From assembly GCF_000349325.1 (NCBI RefSeq), contig NC_020504.1:7730326-7794325 (forward strand): a stretch of DNA of 64,000 bases, written 5' to 3'. The number at the start of each line of letters is the position of its first letter. The first letter of the stretch is position 1. The stretch comes from Streptomyces davaonensis JCM 4913. Its GTDB lineage: Bacteria; Actinomycetota; Actinomycetes; Streptomycetales; Streptomycetaceae. The translations under genes were made by a program, and so were the position numbers. This document shows, in pieces, positions 38,562-47,764 of this stretch. The notes beneath the pieces were generated by a model. It had not been told where the DNA came from. It did not search any database and worked only from the letters and a program-made list of their open reading frames with translations.

Positions 38562-38607
38562 GCCTTTGACGCAGGTCAAGCCCAGGCTTTGACGCAGGTC
38601 AAAGCGG
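38562..38607 (+). repeat. Two 23-bp direct repeats, each a TTTGAC/GTCAAA palindrome
   Basis: CTTTGACGCAGGTCAA occurs at 38564 and 38587. The second is a perfect 8-bp-arm palindrome (GCTTTGAC, GCAG, GTCAAAGC). The TTGAC-N4-GTCAA form recalls CRP/FNR-family operators. About 150-190 bp before the HAD gene and 20 bp after metH. Confidence 0.7.
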
Positions 38608-38697
38608 CCCCTCGACCAGGTCTCCGGTGTTCCCCGGGCCACATCGGTTAAACAGGGCATCGCAGCGCCGCACGACGTACACTGGTCGGTCCACTGC

Positions 38698-38726
38698 AGG
38701 CCGGTTCCCCATGTGGGAACCGGCCT
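38698..38726 (+). terminator. Hairpin in front of the HAD gene
   Basis: AGGCCGGTTCCC pairs perfectly with GGGAACCGGCCT (12 bp, 5-nt loop), ending 13 nt before the AAGGAGG ribosome site. Terminator for metH or leader structure of the HAD gene; no T run. Confidence 0.55.
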
Positions 38727-38753
38727 GATCGTCCCTCAAGGAGGTGCGCCCGG

Positions 38754-39458
38754 ATGACCAGCACGGTCCCCGCGCCCGTAACCCGTACGGCAGAAGGCTC
38801 AGCCCTCCAGGCCGTACTCCTCGACATGGACGGAACCCTGGTGGACACCGAGGGGTTCTGGTGGGACGTCGAGGTCGAGATCTTCGCCGGCCTCGGCCAC
38901 GCCCTCGACGACTCCTGGCGCCATGTCGTGGTCGGCGGTCCCATGAGCCGCAGCGCGGGGTTCCTGATCGAGGCCACCGGCGCCGACGTCACCCTCGCCG
39001 AACTCAGCGTGCTCCTCAACCAGGGGTTCGAGGAGCGCATCGGGCAGGCCCTGCCGCTGATGCCGGGCGCCGCCCGGCTGCTGGCGGAGCTCGCCGAGTA
39101 CGAGATCCCCACCGCCCTCGTCTCCGCCTCGCACCGGCGCATCATCGACCGCGTCCTGACCTCGCTGGGCCCGCAGCACTTCGCGCTGACGGTGGCCGGT
39201 GACGAGGTGCCGCGCACCAAGCCGTACCCCGACCCGTATCTGACCGCCGCGGCCGGACTCGGCGTGGATCCGGCCAGGTGCGCGGTGGTCGAGGACACCG
39301 CGACCGGTGTGGCGGCGGCCGAGGCGGCCGGCTGCCATGTGGTCGCCGTGCCCTCGGTGGCCACCATCGCCCCGGCCCACCGGCGGACCGTGGTCGGCTC
39401 GCTGGAAGAGGTGGACCTGACATTTCTGCGCGGTCTGATGACGGACGCGGTCCGATGA
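38754..39458 (+). CDS. HAD-superfamily phosphatase/phosphomutase
   Basis: 234 residues. HAD motif I DMDGTLVDTE at 23-32 (nucleophile Asp23, acid Asp25), motif II in ALVSASH near 122, motif III Lys in RTKPYPDPY near 160 and motif IV EDTATGVAAAEAAG near 181. Cap type C1, beta-phosphoglucomutase/sugar-phosphatase-like. Substrate unknown. Strong AAGGAGG 9 nt before the ATG. Preceded by FNR-like boxes and a hairpin. Confidence 0.9.
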   Translation: MTSTVPAPVTRTAEGSALQAVLLDMDGTLVDTEGFWWDVEVEIFAGLGHALDDSWRHVVVGGPMSRSAGFLIEATGADVTLAELSVLLNQGFEERIGQALPLMPGAARLLAELAEYEIPTALVSASHRRIIDRVLTSLGPQHFALTVAGDEVPRTKPYPDPYLTAAAGLGVDPARCAVVEDTATGVAAAEAAGCHVVAVPSVATIAPAHRRTVVGSLEEVDLTFLRGLMTDAVR

Positions 39459-39916
39459 CGGAAATGCGCTAGCCGTTCACCGAGCGTGCAACCGCGATAC
39501 AGGGGAATTCCAACAGGGCGCGCCGGACACAAGAACAGGGTGCGCGCCCGGGAATTCGGGCCCGGCGGACGGCTGAATTCCGCCGACCGTCGGGCCTCGA
39601 TTCATATGTGACGTTCGCCACCTTGGGCGGTCTCGACAGGCTGCGCGCCATGTGCTGTTCACCCCGTTTCGGACGCCAACTGCGTGCCCTTGTGTCCCGA
39701 TTGGGGAGACGCTGCACTAATCCTTCCCGTGTCGGTTTTTCGGTGTGTCCACGCCCGGTTTCGCTGCGTGATGGGGGCTCAACTCCGGTGGCCGCGAAGC
39801 GCCCTGCGGACGCCGACTAATCTCATCGCGAGAACATCAACCCCTACCCCCGTGATCCGCTGCGACACCCATGCATGCCGGATACACGGACGTGACAGCT
39901 CTGGAGAAACTCGCCC
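39459..39916. other. 458-bp region without a confident gene
   Basis: No frame here gives a recognisable protein. It holds three GAATTC palindromes (39505, 39552, 39575; 47 and 23 bp apart) and a TAATCT (39818-39823) that could be a -10 box for the binding-protein gene at 39917. A 56-codon plus-strand frame beginning MCCSPRFGRQ near 39650 is open, but nothing supports translation. Confidence 0.5.
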
Positions 39917-41521
39917 ATGAACCGCAAGACTTTGGTGCTGCCGGCCGTCATCGGTCTGCTCGCCCCGGTTCTCGCCGCTTGTGGCAGTGCCGACGGCGGC
40001 AGTGACGGTGGGGACGCGATCGTCGTCGGTACCACGGACGAGTTCACGACCACCAAGGACGATCCGGCCCCGCTGGACCCGGCGTCGGCCTACGACGTCG
40101 GCACCTGGAACATCCTGCGCCAGACCGTGCAGACCCTGATGGTCCAGCCGCGCGGGCAGGGCGAGCCGGTCCCCGAGGCCGCCGAGAGCTGTGGATTCAC
40201 CGACACCGGCAACGAGCGCTACTCCTGCACTCTGCGCGAGGGCCTGAAGTTCGCCAACGGCGACGCCGTCACCGCGGCCGATGTGAAGTACTCCATCGAC
40301 CGCGCCCTCAAGATCAAGGCCGCCAGCGGCGTGTTCGGCCTGCTGTCCACCGTCGACACCGTCGAGACCAAGGGCGAGCGCGAGGTCATCTTCCATCTGA
40401 AGACCGCCGACGCCACCTTCCCGTACAAGCTGTCCACGCCGGTCGCCGGCATCGTCGACCCGGACGCCTACGCCAAGGACGAGCTGCGCGACGGCTTCGA
40501 GATCAACGGCTCGGGCCCGTACACCTTCCAGGCCGAGGCATCGGACAACAAGCTGGTCAAGGCCGTGTTCACCAAGAACCCCAACTACCAGGGCGCTCTT
40601 GAGGTGAACAACAGCAAGGTCGAGCTGCGCTCCTTCGCCGACGCCGACGCCATGAGCAGCGCCATCGACGACGGTGACATCGACCTGATGACCCGCACCA
40701 TGACGCCCGAGCAGATCCAGCGGCTGTCCACCGCCTCCGACAGCGCGGTCGACCTCGTCGAGATGTCCGGCCTGGAGATCCGCTACCTGGCCTTCAACAC
40801 CGACGCCCCCGCCGTGAAGAGCAAGGCCGTCCGCCAGGCGATGGCCCAGGTCATCAACCGCGGTGAACTCGTCTCCAAGGTCTACGGCACCCAGGCCGAG
40901 CCGCTGTACTCGCTGGTCCCGGCCAGCCTGACCGGCCACTCCAACGCGTTCTTCAACAAGTACGGCGAGCCCAGCGTCGGCAAGGCCAGGTCGGTGCTGG
41001 AGAAGGCGGGCATCACCACCCCGGTGACCCTGACCCTGCACTACACCACCGACCACTACGGTGCGGCCACCGAGAAGGAGTTCGAGCTGCTCAAGGAGCA
41101 GCTCAACGCCAGCGGCCTGTTCAAGGTCACCACCAAGGGCACCGCCTGGGACGAGTTCCGCCCCGCCGAGCAGAAGGGCGAGTACGAGGTCTACGGCATG
41201 GGCTGGTTCCCCGACTTCCCGGACGCCGACAACTACCTCGCGCCCTTCCTCGACAAGGACAACTTCCTCGGCTCGCCGTACGCGAACAGCGAGATCCGCA
41301 ACTCCCTGATCCCGGAGTCCCGGCGCGAGGCCGACCGGCAGTCCGCCGTCGGCAGCCTGACCGACATCCAGGACATCGTCGCCGAGGACGTCCCCGTGAT
41401 CCCGCTGTGGCAGGGCAAGCAGTACGTCGCCGCGCGTGACGACGTCACGGGCACCGCGTACGCGCTCAACTCGTCCTCCACCCTTCAGCTGTGGGAGCTC
41501 GGCCGTGGCGTGAGCGGCTGA
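39917..41521 (+). CDS. ABC transporter substrate-binding lipoprotein, family 5 (DppA/OppA-like)
   Basis: 534 residues. Lipoprotein signal with lipobox LAAC (Cys22), so anchored outside the membrane. SBP_bac_5 fold: LREGLKFANGDAVTAADVKYSIDRAL near 110, NGSGPYTF near 195 and the C-terminal DIVAEDVPVIPLWQGKQYVA near 490. Ligand probably oligopeptides or related. No permease or ATPase gene is adjacent, and the next gene encodes a paralogue, so transport partners must be elsewhere. Confidence 0.9.
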   Translation: MNRKTLVLPAVIGLLAPVLAACGSADGGSDGGDAIVVGTTDEFTTTKDDPAPLDPASAYDVGTWNILRQTVQTLMVQPRGQGEPVPEAAESCGFTDTGNERYSCTLREGLKFANGDAVTAADVKYSIDRALKIKAASGVFGLLSTVDTVETKGEREVIFHLKTADATFPYKLSTPVAGIVDPDAYAKDELRDGFEINGSGPYTFQAEASDNKLVKAVFTKNPNYQGALEVNNSKVELRSFADADAMSSAIDDGDIDLMTRTMTPEQIQRLSTASDSAVDLVEMSGLEIRYLAFNTDAPAVKSKAVRQAMAQVINRGELVSKVYGTQAEPLYSLVPASLTGHSNAFFNKYGEPSVGKARSVLEKAGITTPVTLTLHYTTDHYGAATEKEFELLKEQLNASGLFKVTTKGTAWDEFRPAEQKGEYEVYGMGWFPDFPDADNYLAPFLDKDNFLGSPYANSEIRNSLIPESRREADRQSAVGSLTDIQDIVAEDVPVIPLWQGKQYVAARDDVTGTAYALNSSSTLQLWELGRGVSG

Positions 41522-41594
41522 CGTCTCCCGTGCCCGGGGCGCCGGGGACGGCGTCCCGCGACGACAACCGAAACCGACGACAAGGCACCTGCAC

Positions 41595-43181
41595 GTGAAC
41601 ATGCGCAACCAGTGGCCGGTCCTGCCCGTAGTGGCGGGGCTGGCCTCCGGCCTGCTGACCGGCTGCGGCACGGAGACCGGCGGCTCCGCGAACGACGGAT
41701 CCGCCGTCGTGGTGGGGATGTCCGACGACGTCCTCGCCACCGACCCGGCGTCCGGCTACGACCCGGGCTCTTGGCTGTTGTTCAACAACGTCTTCCAGTC
41801 CCTGCTCAGCTTCCCCAAGGGCGGCACCGACCCCGAGCCGGACGCCGCCGAGTCCTGCGCGTTCACCGACACCCGGACCACGGTGTACAAGTGCACGCTG
41901 AAGGACGGCCTCAAGTTCAGCAACGGTGACTCGCTCACCTCGCAGGACGTGAAGTTCTCCTTCGACCGCATGCTGAAGATCAACGACGACGCCGGTCCCG
42001 CGATCATGTTCCCCATGCTGGACAAGGTCGAGGCCCCGGACGAGAAGACGGTCGTCTTCCGGCTGAACACCGCGGACGCCACCTTCCCGAGCAAGATCGC
42101 CTCGGGCGCCGGCTCCATCGTCGACCACACCCAGTACGACGCGAACGGTCTGCGCAAGGACGGCAAAGCGGTCGGCTCCGGCCCCTACAAGCTGGACTCC
42201 TTCGGCGACGACGAGGCCGTCTTCTCCGTCAACGAGCACTACAAGGGCACCGCCGATGTCCAGAACTCCGGCGTGACCATGAAGTTCTTCAGCGGCGACC
42301 GCGCCGCCCTGAAGACCGCGCTGCTCGAGGGCGAGGTGGACATCGCCTACCGAGGTCTGAGCGCCGCCGACATCGCCGAGACCGAGCGGGCCGACGACAG
42401 CTCCAGCTCCGGCATCGAGATCGTCGACGGCACCGGCGCCGAGGTGCAGCACCTGGTCTTCAACATGGACGACCCGGTGGCCGGACAGCTCGGCGTCCGC
42501 AAGGCCATCGCCTACCTCGTCGACCGCGAAGCCCTGATCGAGGACGTCTACAAGGGCACCGCGACCCCCCTGTACTCGATCATCCCGGCGGGCATCGGCG
42601 GCCACAACACCGCCTTCTTCGACACCTACGGCGCCCGCCCCTCCAAGGCCAAGGCCGAGGCGGCGCTTCAGGCCGACGGCATCACCGACAAGGTGAAGCT
42701 GACCCTCTGGTCCACCCCGTCGCGCTACGGCCCGGCCACCGACCAGGAGCTGAAGGCCATCGCCGGCCAGCTCAACGACAGCGGCCTGTTCGACGCCGAC
42801 GTCAAGTCGGTCGACTACGAGCAGTACGAGCAGGACATCGCCGAGGGCAAGTACGGCGTGTACGTGAAGGGCTGGATTCCGGACTACCCGGACGCCGACA
42901 ACTTCACCTCGCCCTTCTTCGGCGAGGGCAACGTGCTGGGCAACAACTACAGCAACGACTCCATCACCGGCACGCTGATCCCGCGCACGGGCGCCCAGAG
43001 CGACCGCACCGCGACGGACGACGACTACGGCCGGCTCCAGGACATCGTGGCCGAGGAGCTGCCCGTCCTGCCGATCTGGCAGGCCAAGCAGTACGCGGTC
43101 GTCCGGGACGACGTCTACGGCCTGGAGTACTGCCTCGACGCCTCGACGGTGTTCCGCTTCTGGGAGCTCAGCAAGGGCTGA
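41595..43181 (+). CDS. Second family 5 substrate-binding lipoprotein
   Basis: 528 residues from the GTG at 41595 (or 526 from ATG 41601). Lipobox LTGC (Cys22 counted from the ATG). Same domain pattern as its upstream paralogue: LKDGLKFSNGDSLTSQDVKFSFDRML, VGSGPYKLDSF, and the end DIVAEELPVLPIWQAKQYAVV. It shares the PDYPDADN/PDFPDADN loop. Tandem duplication 73 nt downstream of the first, probably one transcript, closed by a strong terminator. Orphan binding protein. Confidence 0.9.
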   Translation: MNMRNQWPVLPVVAGLASGLLTGCGTETGGSANDGSAVVVGMSDDVLATDPASGYDPGSWLLFNNVFQSLLSFPKGGTDPEPDAAESCAFTDTRTTVYKCTLKDGLKFSNGDSLTSQDVKFSFDRMLKINDDAGPAIMFPMLDKVEAPDEKTVVFRLNTADATFPSKIASGAGSIVDHTQYDANGLRKDGKAVGSGPYKLDSFGDDEAVFSVNEHYKGTADVQNSGVTMKFFSGDRAALKTALLEGEVDIAYRGLSAADIAETERADDSSSSGIEIVDGTGAEVQHLVFNMDDPVAGQLGVRKAIAYLVDREALIEDVYKGTATPLYSIIPAGIGGHNTAFFDTYGARPSKAKAEAALQADGITDKVKLTLWSTPSRYGPATDQELKAIAGQLNDSGLFDADVKSVDYEQYEQDIAEGKYGVYVKGWIPDYPDADNFTSPFFGEGNVLGNNYSNDSITGTLIPRTGAQSDRTATDDDYGRLQDIVAEELPVLPIWQAKQYAVVRDDVYGLEYCLDASTVFRFWELSKG

Positions 43182-43196
43182 GCCGACGCAGACGAA

Positions 43197-43232
43197 AGGG
43201 CGCCCGCCTCCCTCCGGGGAAGCGGGCGCCCT
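43197..43232. terminator. Bidirectional terminator
   Basis: AGGGCGCCCGC (43197-43207) pairs perfectly with GCGGGCGCCCT (43222-43232), with an inner TCCC/GGGA stem in the loop. Confidence 0.85.
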
Positions 43233-43241
43233 CGTACGTCC

Positions 43242-43913
43242 CTACTGCGCGCCGGGGCGCACCAGCCCGCTCTCGTACGCGTACACCGCGGCCTGCACCC
43301 GGTCGCGCAGCCCCAGCTTGGTCAGCACATGGCCCACATGCGTCTTGACGGTGGTCTCGCTGACGAACAGGTCGGCGGCGATCTCCGCGTTGGACAGGCC
43401 GCGCGCCACCAGCTTCAGCACCTCCACCTCGCGGTCGGTGAGGGTGTGCAGGGTGTCCGGGACCGGCTCGTCGCCGGACGGCAGATGCGTGGCGTACTTG
43501 TCGAGCAGCCTGCGGGTGATGCTGGGCGCGAGCATCGCCTCGCCACCGGCCACCACACGGATGGCCTGAACCAGTTCATTGGCTGGGGCGTCCTTCAGCA
43601 GGAAGCCACTGGCACCCGCCTTCAGCGCCTCCACCACGTACTCGTCGAGGTCGAAGGTGGTCAGCACCAGCACCTTCGCCGGGCCGTCCCGGCCGGGCCC
43701 GGTGATCTGCCGGGTCGCCTCCACACCGTCCATCCGCGGCATGCGGATGTCCATCAGAACCACATCGGGCTGGAGGGCCCGCACCTGGTCGAGAGCCTGG
43801 AGGCCGTCTCCGGCCTCGCCCACTACCGCGATGTCCTGCTCCGCCTCCAGGATCATCCGGAAGCCGGTACGCAGCAGCGGCTGGTCGTCGACCAGTAGGA
43901 CGCGGATGGCCAC
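43242..43913 (-). CDS. NarL/FixJ-type response regulator
   Basis: 223 residues. Receiver domain 1-120 with the acidic pair in LLVDDQ, phospho-acceptor Asp in VLMDIRMPRMDG near 54, Thr in VLTTFD and Lys in LLKDAP near 107. LuxR-type helix-turn-helix about 155-215: LTDREVEVLKLVARGLSNAEIA and VSETTVKTHVGHVLTKLGLRDR. No histidine kinase gene is adjacent, so it is an orphan here. GTG at 43913 chosen for GGAG 6 nt ahead. Signal and targets unknown. Confidence 0.93.
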   Translation of the reverse strand: MAIRVLLVDDQPLLRTGFRMILEAEQDIAVVGEAGDGLQALDQVRALQPDVVLMDIRMPRMDGVEATRQITGPGRDGPAKVLVLTTFDLDEYVVEALKAGASGFLLKDAPANELVQAIRVVAGGEAMLAPSITRRLLDKYATHLPSGDEPVPDTLHTLTDREVEVLKLVARGLSNAEIAADLFVSETTVKTHVGHVLTKLGLRDRVQAAVYAYESGLVRPGAQ

Positions 43914-43927
43914 GTAAGTCTCCTTCG

Positions 43928-44878
43928 CTAGTCCGGCCCCATTCTGCCCTGCGCACCTTCGGCCGACTCCGGCGCCCTGACCGGCAGCGGATAGGGCGGG
44001 GGAGTGCCGCCGAATTCCGGGCAGTGGGCCTGGTGGTCGCACCAGCCGCACAGCTTGGTCGGGCGGGGCCGCCAGTCGCCCGTCTCGGTTGCCGTGCGGA
44101 TCGCCTCCCACAGCGCCAGCAGCTTGCGCTCGACCCGCTCCAGGTCCGCCAGGACGGGGTCGTAGGTCAGGACGTCACCGCTGCCGAGGTAGACGAGCTG
44201 GAGGCGGCGCGGCACCACCTGCTTCAGCCGCCAGACCACCAGGGCGTAGAACTTCATCTGGAACAGCGCGCCCTCGGCGTACTCGGGCCGGGGCGCCTTG
44301 CCCGTCTTGTAGTCGACGATCCGCACCTCACCCGTGGGCGCCACGTCGACCCGGTCGATGATCCCGCGCAGCCGCAGCCCGGAGTCCAGCTCGGCCTCGA
44401 CGAACAGCTCGCGCTCGGCCGGTTCCAGCCGGGTCGGGTCCTCCAGCGTGAACCACCGCTCCACCAACTGCTCGGCCTGGGTGAGCCACCCCGCGAGCCG
44501 TTCGCCCTCGGGATCGTCGGCGAACAGCTCCTGGATCTCAGGCCGGGACTCGCGCAGCCGGTCCCACTGGCCCGGAATCAGGGACTTGGCGCGGGGCGCG
44601 GTCCGCTCTGCGGCCGGGGCGTCGAAGAGCCGCTCCAGCACGGCATGCACCAGCGTGCCCCGGGTCGCCGCCTCGCTGGGTTTCTCCGGCAGCCGGTCGA
44701 TCACCCGGAACCGGTACAGCAGCGGGCACTGCATGAAGTCACCGGCACGCGAGGGGGACAGCGAGGCGGGCGGTATGGCGGTGGGCACGACAGGGGTCGC
44801 CGCCGCCCCGTCCGCCGCCTGTGCCGTCACGCCCTCGGCCGCCACCGACGGCTCCACGTCCTCCGTGCTCGTCTCCAT
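43928..44878 (-). CDS. RecB-family PD-(D/E)XK nuclease
   Basis: 316 residues. Cas4/RecB/AddB-type nuclease: GTLVHAVLERLF near 78 (motif with His), RGIIDRVDV near 185 (catalytic Asp), VRIVDYKTGK near 199 (D-x-K core). Cysteines in FMQCPLLY near 50 and in LCGWCDHQAHC near 286 could ligate a 4Fe-4S cluster as in AddB and Cas4. Probably DNA repair. It ends 15 nt before the response-regulator start on the same strand, so they may be co-transcribed. Confidence 0.9.
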   Translation of the reverse strand: METSTEDVEPSVAAEGVTAQAADGAAATPVVPTAIPPASLSPSRAGDFMQCPLLYRFRVIDRLPEKPSEAATRGTLVHAVLERLFDAPAAERTAPRAKSLIPGQWDRLRESRPEIQELFADDPEGERLAGWLTQAEQLVERWFTLEDPTRLEPAERELFVEAELDSGLRLRGIIDRVDVAPTGEVRIVDYKTGKAPRPEYAEGALFQMKFYALVVWRLKQVVPRRLQLVYLGSGDVLTYDPVLADLERVERKLLALWEAIRTATETGDWRPRPTKLCGWCDHQAHCPEFGGTPPPYPLPVRAPESAEGAQGRMGPD

Positions 44879-45033
44879 GCCCAAGACCTTACGGCCCGCC
44901 ACTGACAGTCACCCCGCCGACAGCGGGCGAACACAGGGGGTGCCGGGGCGGAACGCATCGCGACGGCCGCATACCATCGACCCGAGACCCTTCGCCCGGC
45001 AGGCGCGGAGGACGCTTCGAACGAGGGGACACC

Positions 45034-46596
45034 GTGGACGAGAGCGGCGGGAGCGGGAAGCCGCGGTCCGGCACCGAGGAGCCGACCCAGCACCACGCAC
45101 CAGCAACGACCCCGCCCACTGAATCGACTTCCCCCGAGGCCCGGACCGAAGAGCCGACCCCGGAGGCCCGGCCCGAGCCTGCGCACTCCGGGACCGAAAC
45201 CTCCGAGACCGAAAACTCCGAAAACCGGACCGAGCCCGCGCCGTCCGCGCCCGCATCCTCCGACGGCCCGGCCGTGAAGGCGTCCCCCGAGCCCAGGCCC
45301 GAGCCCGCTCCCAAGCCTGCCGACACCCACACCCCCACCCCCACCCACAGCGACGAGCCCACCACCCAGCCCCTGCCCGCCCAGCCCGGCGACCGCACCC
45401 TCGCCCACTCCGGCACCGGCAAGGGCCGCCCGCCGAAGGCCCCGGAGCCGCGCGGTGGGCTGCTCATGGGGCGGCCGTTCGGTGTGCCGGTGTACGTCGC
45501 GCCCAGCTGGTTCCTGGTCGCAGCCCTGATCACCTGGGTGTTCGGCGGCCAGCTCGACCGCGTACTGCCCGAACTCGGCGCCGCCCGCTACCTCGTCTCC
45601 CTCTTCTTCGCGGTCGTCTTCTACGCCTCCGTGCTGGTGCACGAGCTGGCCCACACCGTCGCCGCCCTGCGCTTCAAGCTCCCGGTCCGCCGCATCCAGC
45701 TCCAGTTCTTCGGCGGTGTCTCCGAGATCGAGAAGGAGTCCGACACCCCCGGCCGCGAGTTCGTCCTGGCCTTCGTCGGCCCCCTGCTCTCCCTGGTCCT
45801 CGCAGGCGTCTTCTACGCCGCCATGCAGACCGTGGAGCCCGGCACCGTACCCGGCGTCCTGCTGGCCGGCCTGATGATCTCCAACCTGATCGTCGCCGTC
45901 TTCAACCTCCTGCCCGGTCTGCCCCTCGACGGCGGCCGGATGCTCCGCGCCGTCGTCTGGAAGATCACCGGCAAGCCCATGACCGGCACCGTCGCCGCCG
46001 CCTGGGTCGGCCGCGCGCTCGCGGTCTCCGTGCTCATCGGCCTGCCGCTGCTCACCCAGTCCGGCGCCCTCGGTGCCAACGCCGAGGACAACGTCGGCAT
46101 GGACACCGTCATGGACGCCCTGCTGGCCGCGATCCTCGCCGCGATCATCTGGACCGGCGCCGGCAACAGCCTGCGTATGGCCCGGCTGCGCGAGCACCTC
46201 CCCGAACTGCGCGCCCGCACCCTGACCCGGCGCGCGGTCCCCGTGGAGACGGACACCCCGCTCTCCGAGGCCCTGCGCCGCGCCAACGCCGCCGGAGCCC
46301 GCGCCCTGGTCGTCGTCGACGCCGACGGCGCCCCCCTCTCCCTGGTCCGCGAGGCCGCCATCGTCGGCGTACCGGAACACCGCCGCCCCTGGGTCGCCGT
46401 CAGCGGCCTCGCCCAGGAACTCACCGACGGCATGCGCGTCTCCGCGGAACTGGCCGGCGAGGACCTCCTGGACGCCCTGCGCGCCAGCCCCGCCACCGAA
46501 TACCTAGTGGTTGAGGACACCGGCGAGATCTACGGCGTCCTGTCCGCCGCGGACGTGGAGCGCGCCTTCGTGAAGGCCATGGCCCGCCCCTCCTAG
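45034..46596 (+). CDS. M50 site-2 protease family metalloprotease with C-terminal CBS domains
   Basis: 520 residues. A disordered Pro/Glu/Thr-rich N-terminus (1-135) precedes the membrane protease domain: zinc site HELAH near 204, second motif NLLPGLPLDGGR near 293, six predicted helices. The C-terminal soluble part (about 385-515) carries a CBS pair (VETDTPLSEALRRANAAGARALVVVD; EYLVVEDTGEIYGVLSAADV). This matches the cytoplasmic-CBS S2P group; CBS domains often bind nucleotides. Substrate unknown, perhaps a membrane anti-sigma or signal-peptide remnant. GTG at 45034 with GAGGGG ahead. Confidence 0.88.
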   Translation: MDESGGSGKPRSGTEEPTQHHAPATTPPTESTSPEARTEEPTPEARPEPAHSGTETSETENSENRTEPAPSAPASSDGPAVKASPEPRPEPAPKPADTHTPTPTHSDEPTTQPLPAQPGDRTLAHSGTGKGRPPKAPEPRGGLLMGRPFGVPVYVAPSWFLVAALITWVFGGQLDRVLPELGAARYLVSLFFAVVFYASVLVHELAHTVAALRFKLPVRRIQLQFFGGVSEIEKESDTPGREFVLAFVGPLLSLVLAGVFYAAMQTVEPGTVPGVLLAGLMISNLIVAVFNLLPGLPLDGGRMLRAVVWKITGKPMTGTVAAAWVGRALAVSVLIGLPLLTQSGALGANAEDNVGMDTVMDALLAAILAAIIWTGAGNSLRMARLREHLPELRARTLTRRAVPVETDTPLSEALRRANAAGARALVVVDADGAPLSLVREAAIVGVPEHRRPWVAVSGLAQELTDGMRVSAELAGEDLLDALRASPATEYLVVEDTGEIYGVLSAADVERAFVKAMARPS

Positions 46597-46635
46597 AGGC
46601 AGGCGGCCGTGGTCGGCGGCCTCCCCAAACCCCGG

Positions 46636-46641
46636 TAGTCT
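46636..46641 (+). promoter_or_regulatory. -10 box of a leaderless trmI transcript
   Basis: TAGTCT ends 6 nt before the ATG at 46648; no ribosome site is present. Confidence 0.55.
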
Positions 46642-46647
46642 GTTCAC

Positions 46648-47550
46648 ATGTCCGAACCGACCGGTGCCGCCCGCAGGCGCGGGCCCTTCAAGGTCGGGGA
46701 CCAGGTTCAGCTGACCGACCCCAAGGGCCGCCACTACACGTTCACGCTCGAAGCCGGGAAGAACTTCCACACCCACAAGGGTTCCTTCCCGCACGACGAG
46801 TTGATCGGCGCTCCCGAGGGCAGCGTTGTCCGCACCACCGGGAACGTCGCCTATCTCGCGCTGCGCCCCCTGCTCCCCGACTACGTCCTGTCCATGCCCC
46901 GCGGGGCAGCCGTCGTGTACCCGAAGGACGCGGGGCAGATCATCGCCTTCGCCGACATCTTCCCCGGCGCGCGCGTCGTCGAAGCCGGCGTCGGCTCCGG
47001 CTCGCTCAGCAGCTTCCTGCTGCGCGCCATCGGCGACCAGGGCATGCTGCACTCCTACGAGCGCCGCGAGGACTTCGCCGAGATCGCCCAGCAGAACGTG
47101 GAGCGCTACTTCGGCGGCCCGCACCCCGCCTGGCAGCTCACCGTCGGCGACCTCCAGGACAACCTGTCCGACACCGACGTCGACCGCGTCATCCTCGACA
47201 TGCTCGCCCCCTGGGAGTGCCTGGAGGCCGTCTCCAAGGCGCTCGTGCCGGGCGGCATCCTGTGCTGCTACGTCGCCACCACCACCCAGCTCGCCCGGAC
47301 CGTGGAGTCCATCCGCGAGATCGGCTGCTTCAACGAGCCGACCGCCTGGGAGACGATGATCCGCAACTGGCACATCGAGGGCCTGGCGGTCCGCCCGGAC
47401 CACCGGATGATCGGCCACACCGGCTTTCTGCTCACCGCCCGCCGCCTCGCGGACGGAGTGGAGCCGCCCATGCGCCGCCGCCGCCCCGCCAAGGGCGCCT
47501 ACGGCGAGGACTACGCCGGCCCTAACGCCGACGGCGGCTCCGGCCGCTGA
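46648..47550 (+). CDS. trmI: tRNA (adenine-58-N1)-methyltransferase TrmI
   Basis: 300 residues. Makes m1A58 in the tRNA T loop. N-terminal beta domain (10-75) then Rossmann methyltransferase: VVEAGVGSGSLSSFLLRAIG (SAM motif I) near 112, and VDRVILDMLAPWECLEAV near 180, the TrmI catalytic Asp region. Family-specific YPKDAGQIIAFADI near 91. In actinobacteria this gene often lies beside the proteasome locus, as here. Leaderless start (TAGTCT 6 nt upstream). Confidence 0.95.
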   Translation: MSEPTGAARRRGPFKVGDQVQLTDPKGRHYTFTLEAGKNFHTHKGSFPHDELIGAPEGSVVRTTGNVAYLALRPLLPDYVLSMPRGAAVVYPKDAGQIIAFADIFPGARVVEAGVGSGSLSSFLLRAIGDQGMLHSYERREDFAEIAQQNVERYFGGPHPAWQLTVGDLQDNLSDTDVDRVILDMLAPWECLEAVSKALVPGGILCCYVATTTQLARTVESIREIGCFNEPTAWETMIRNWHIEGLAVRPDHRMIGHTGFLLTARRLADGVEPPMRRRRPAKGAYGEDYAGPNADGGSGR

Positions 47551-47580
47551 GGCGGCCTCCTGCCGCGTACAACGCAACGA

Positions 47581-47633
47581 CGCTGTGGCCGAGTTCCCGG
47601 ATCTCCCCGGGAACTCGGCCACAGCGCCTTTTT
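47581..47633 (+). terminator. Strong intrinsic terminator after trmI
   Basis: A 20-bp perfect stem (47581-47600 with 47607-47626), 6-nt loop and CCTTTTT tail. Confidence 0.93.
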
Positions 47634-47764
47634 GCTGACGGCGTGCCACCCGCCGCGTCCACTTCGGCACCGGAACTGCACACCCCCGCCGTTCCCCCCG
47701 GGTGTGACGTGTGGCACGATGCCTGGCACCCCCACCGGCACAGCCCTCACAGGAGACACTCCTA

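Noticed and set aside
38698..38726. Riboswitch or T-box leader of the HAD gene
   Set aside because: It is a simple single hairpin with no conserved core or T-box motif.
39477..39717. 80-codon minus-strand frame in the 458-bp gap
   Set aside because: No ribosome site, basic low-complexity translation and no recognisable family; the start would lie inside a promoter region.
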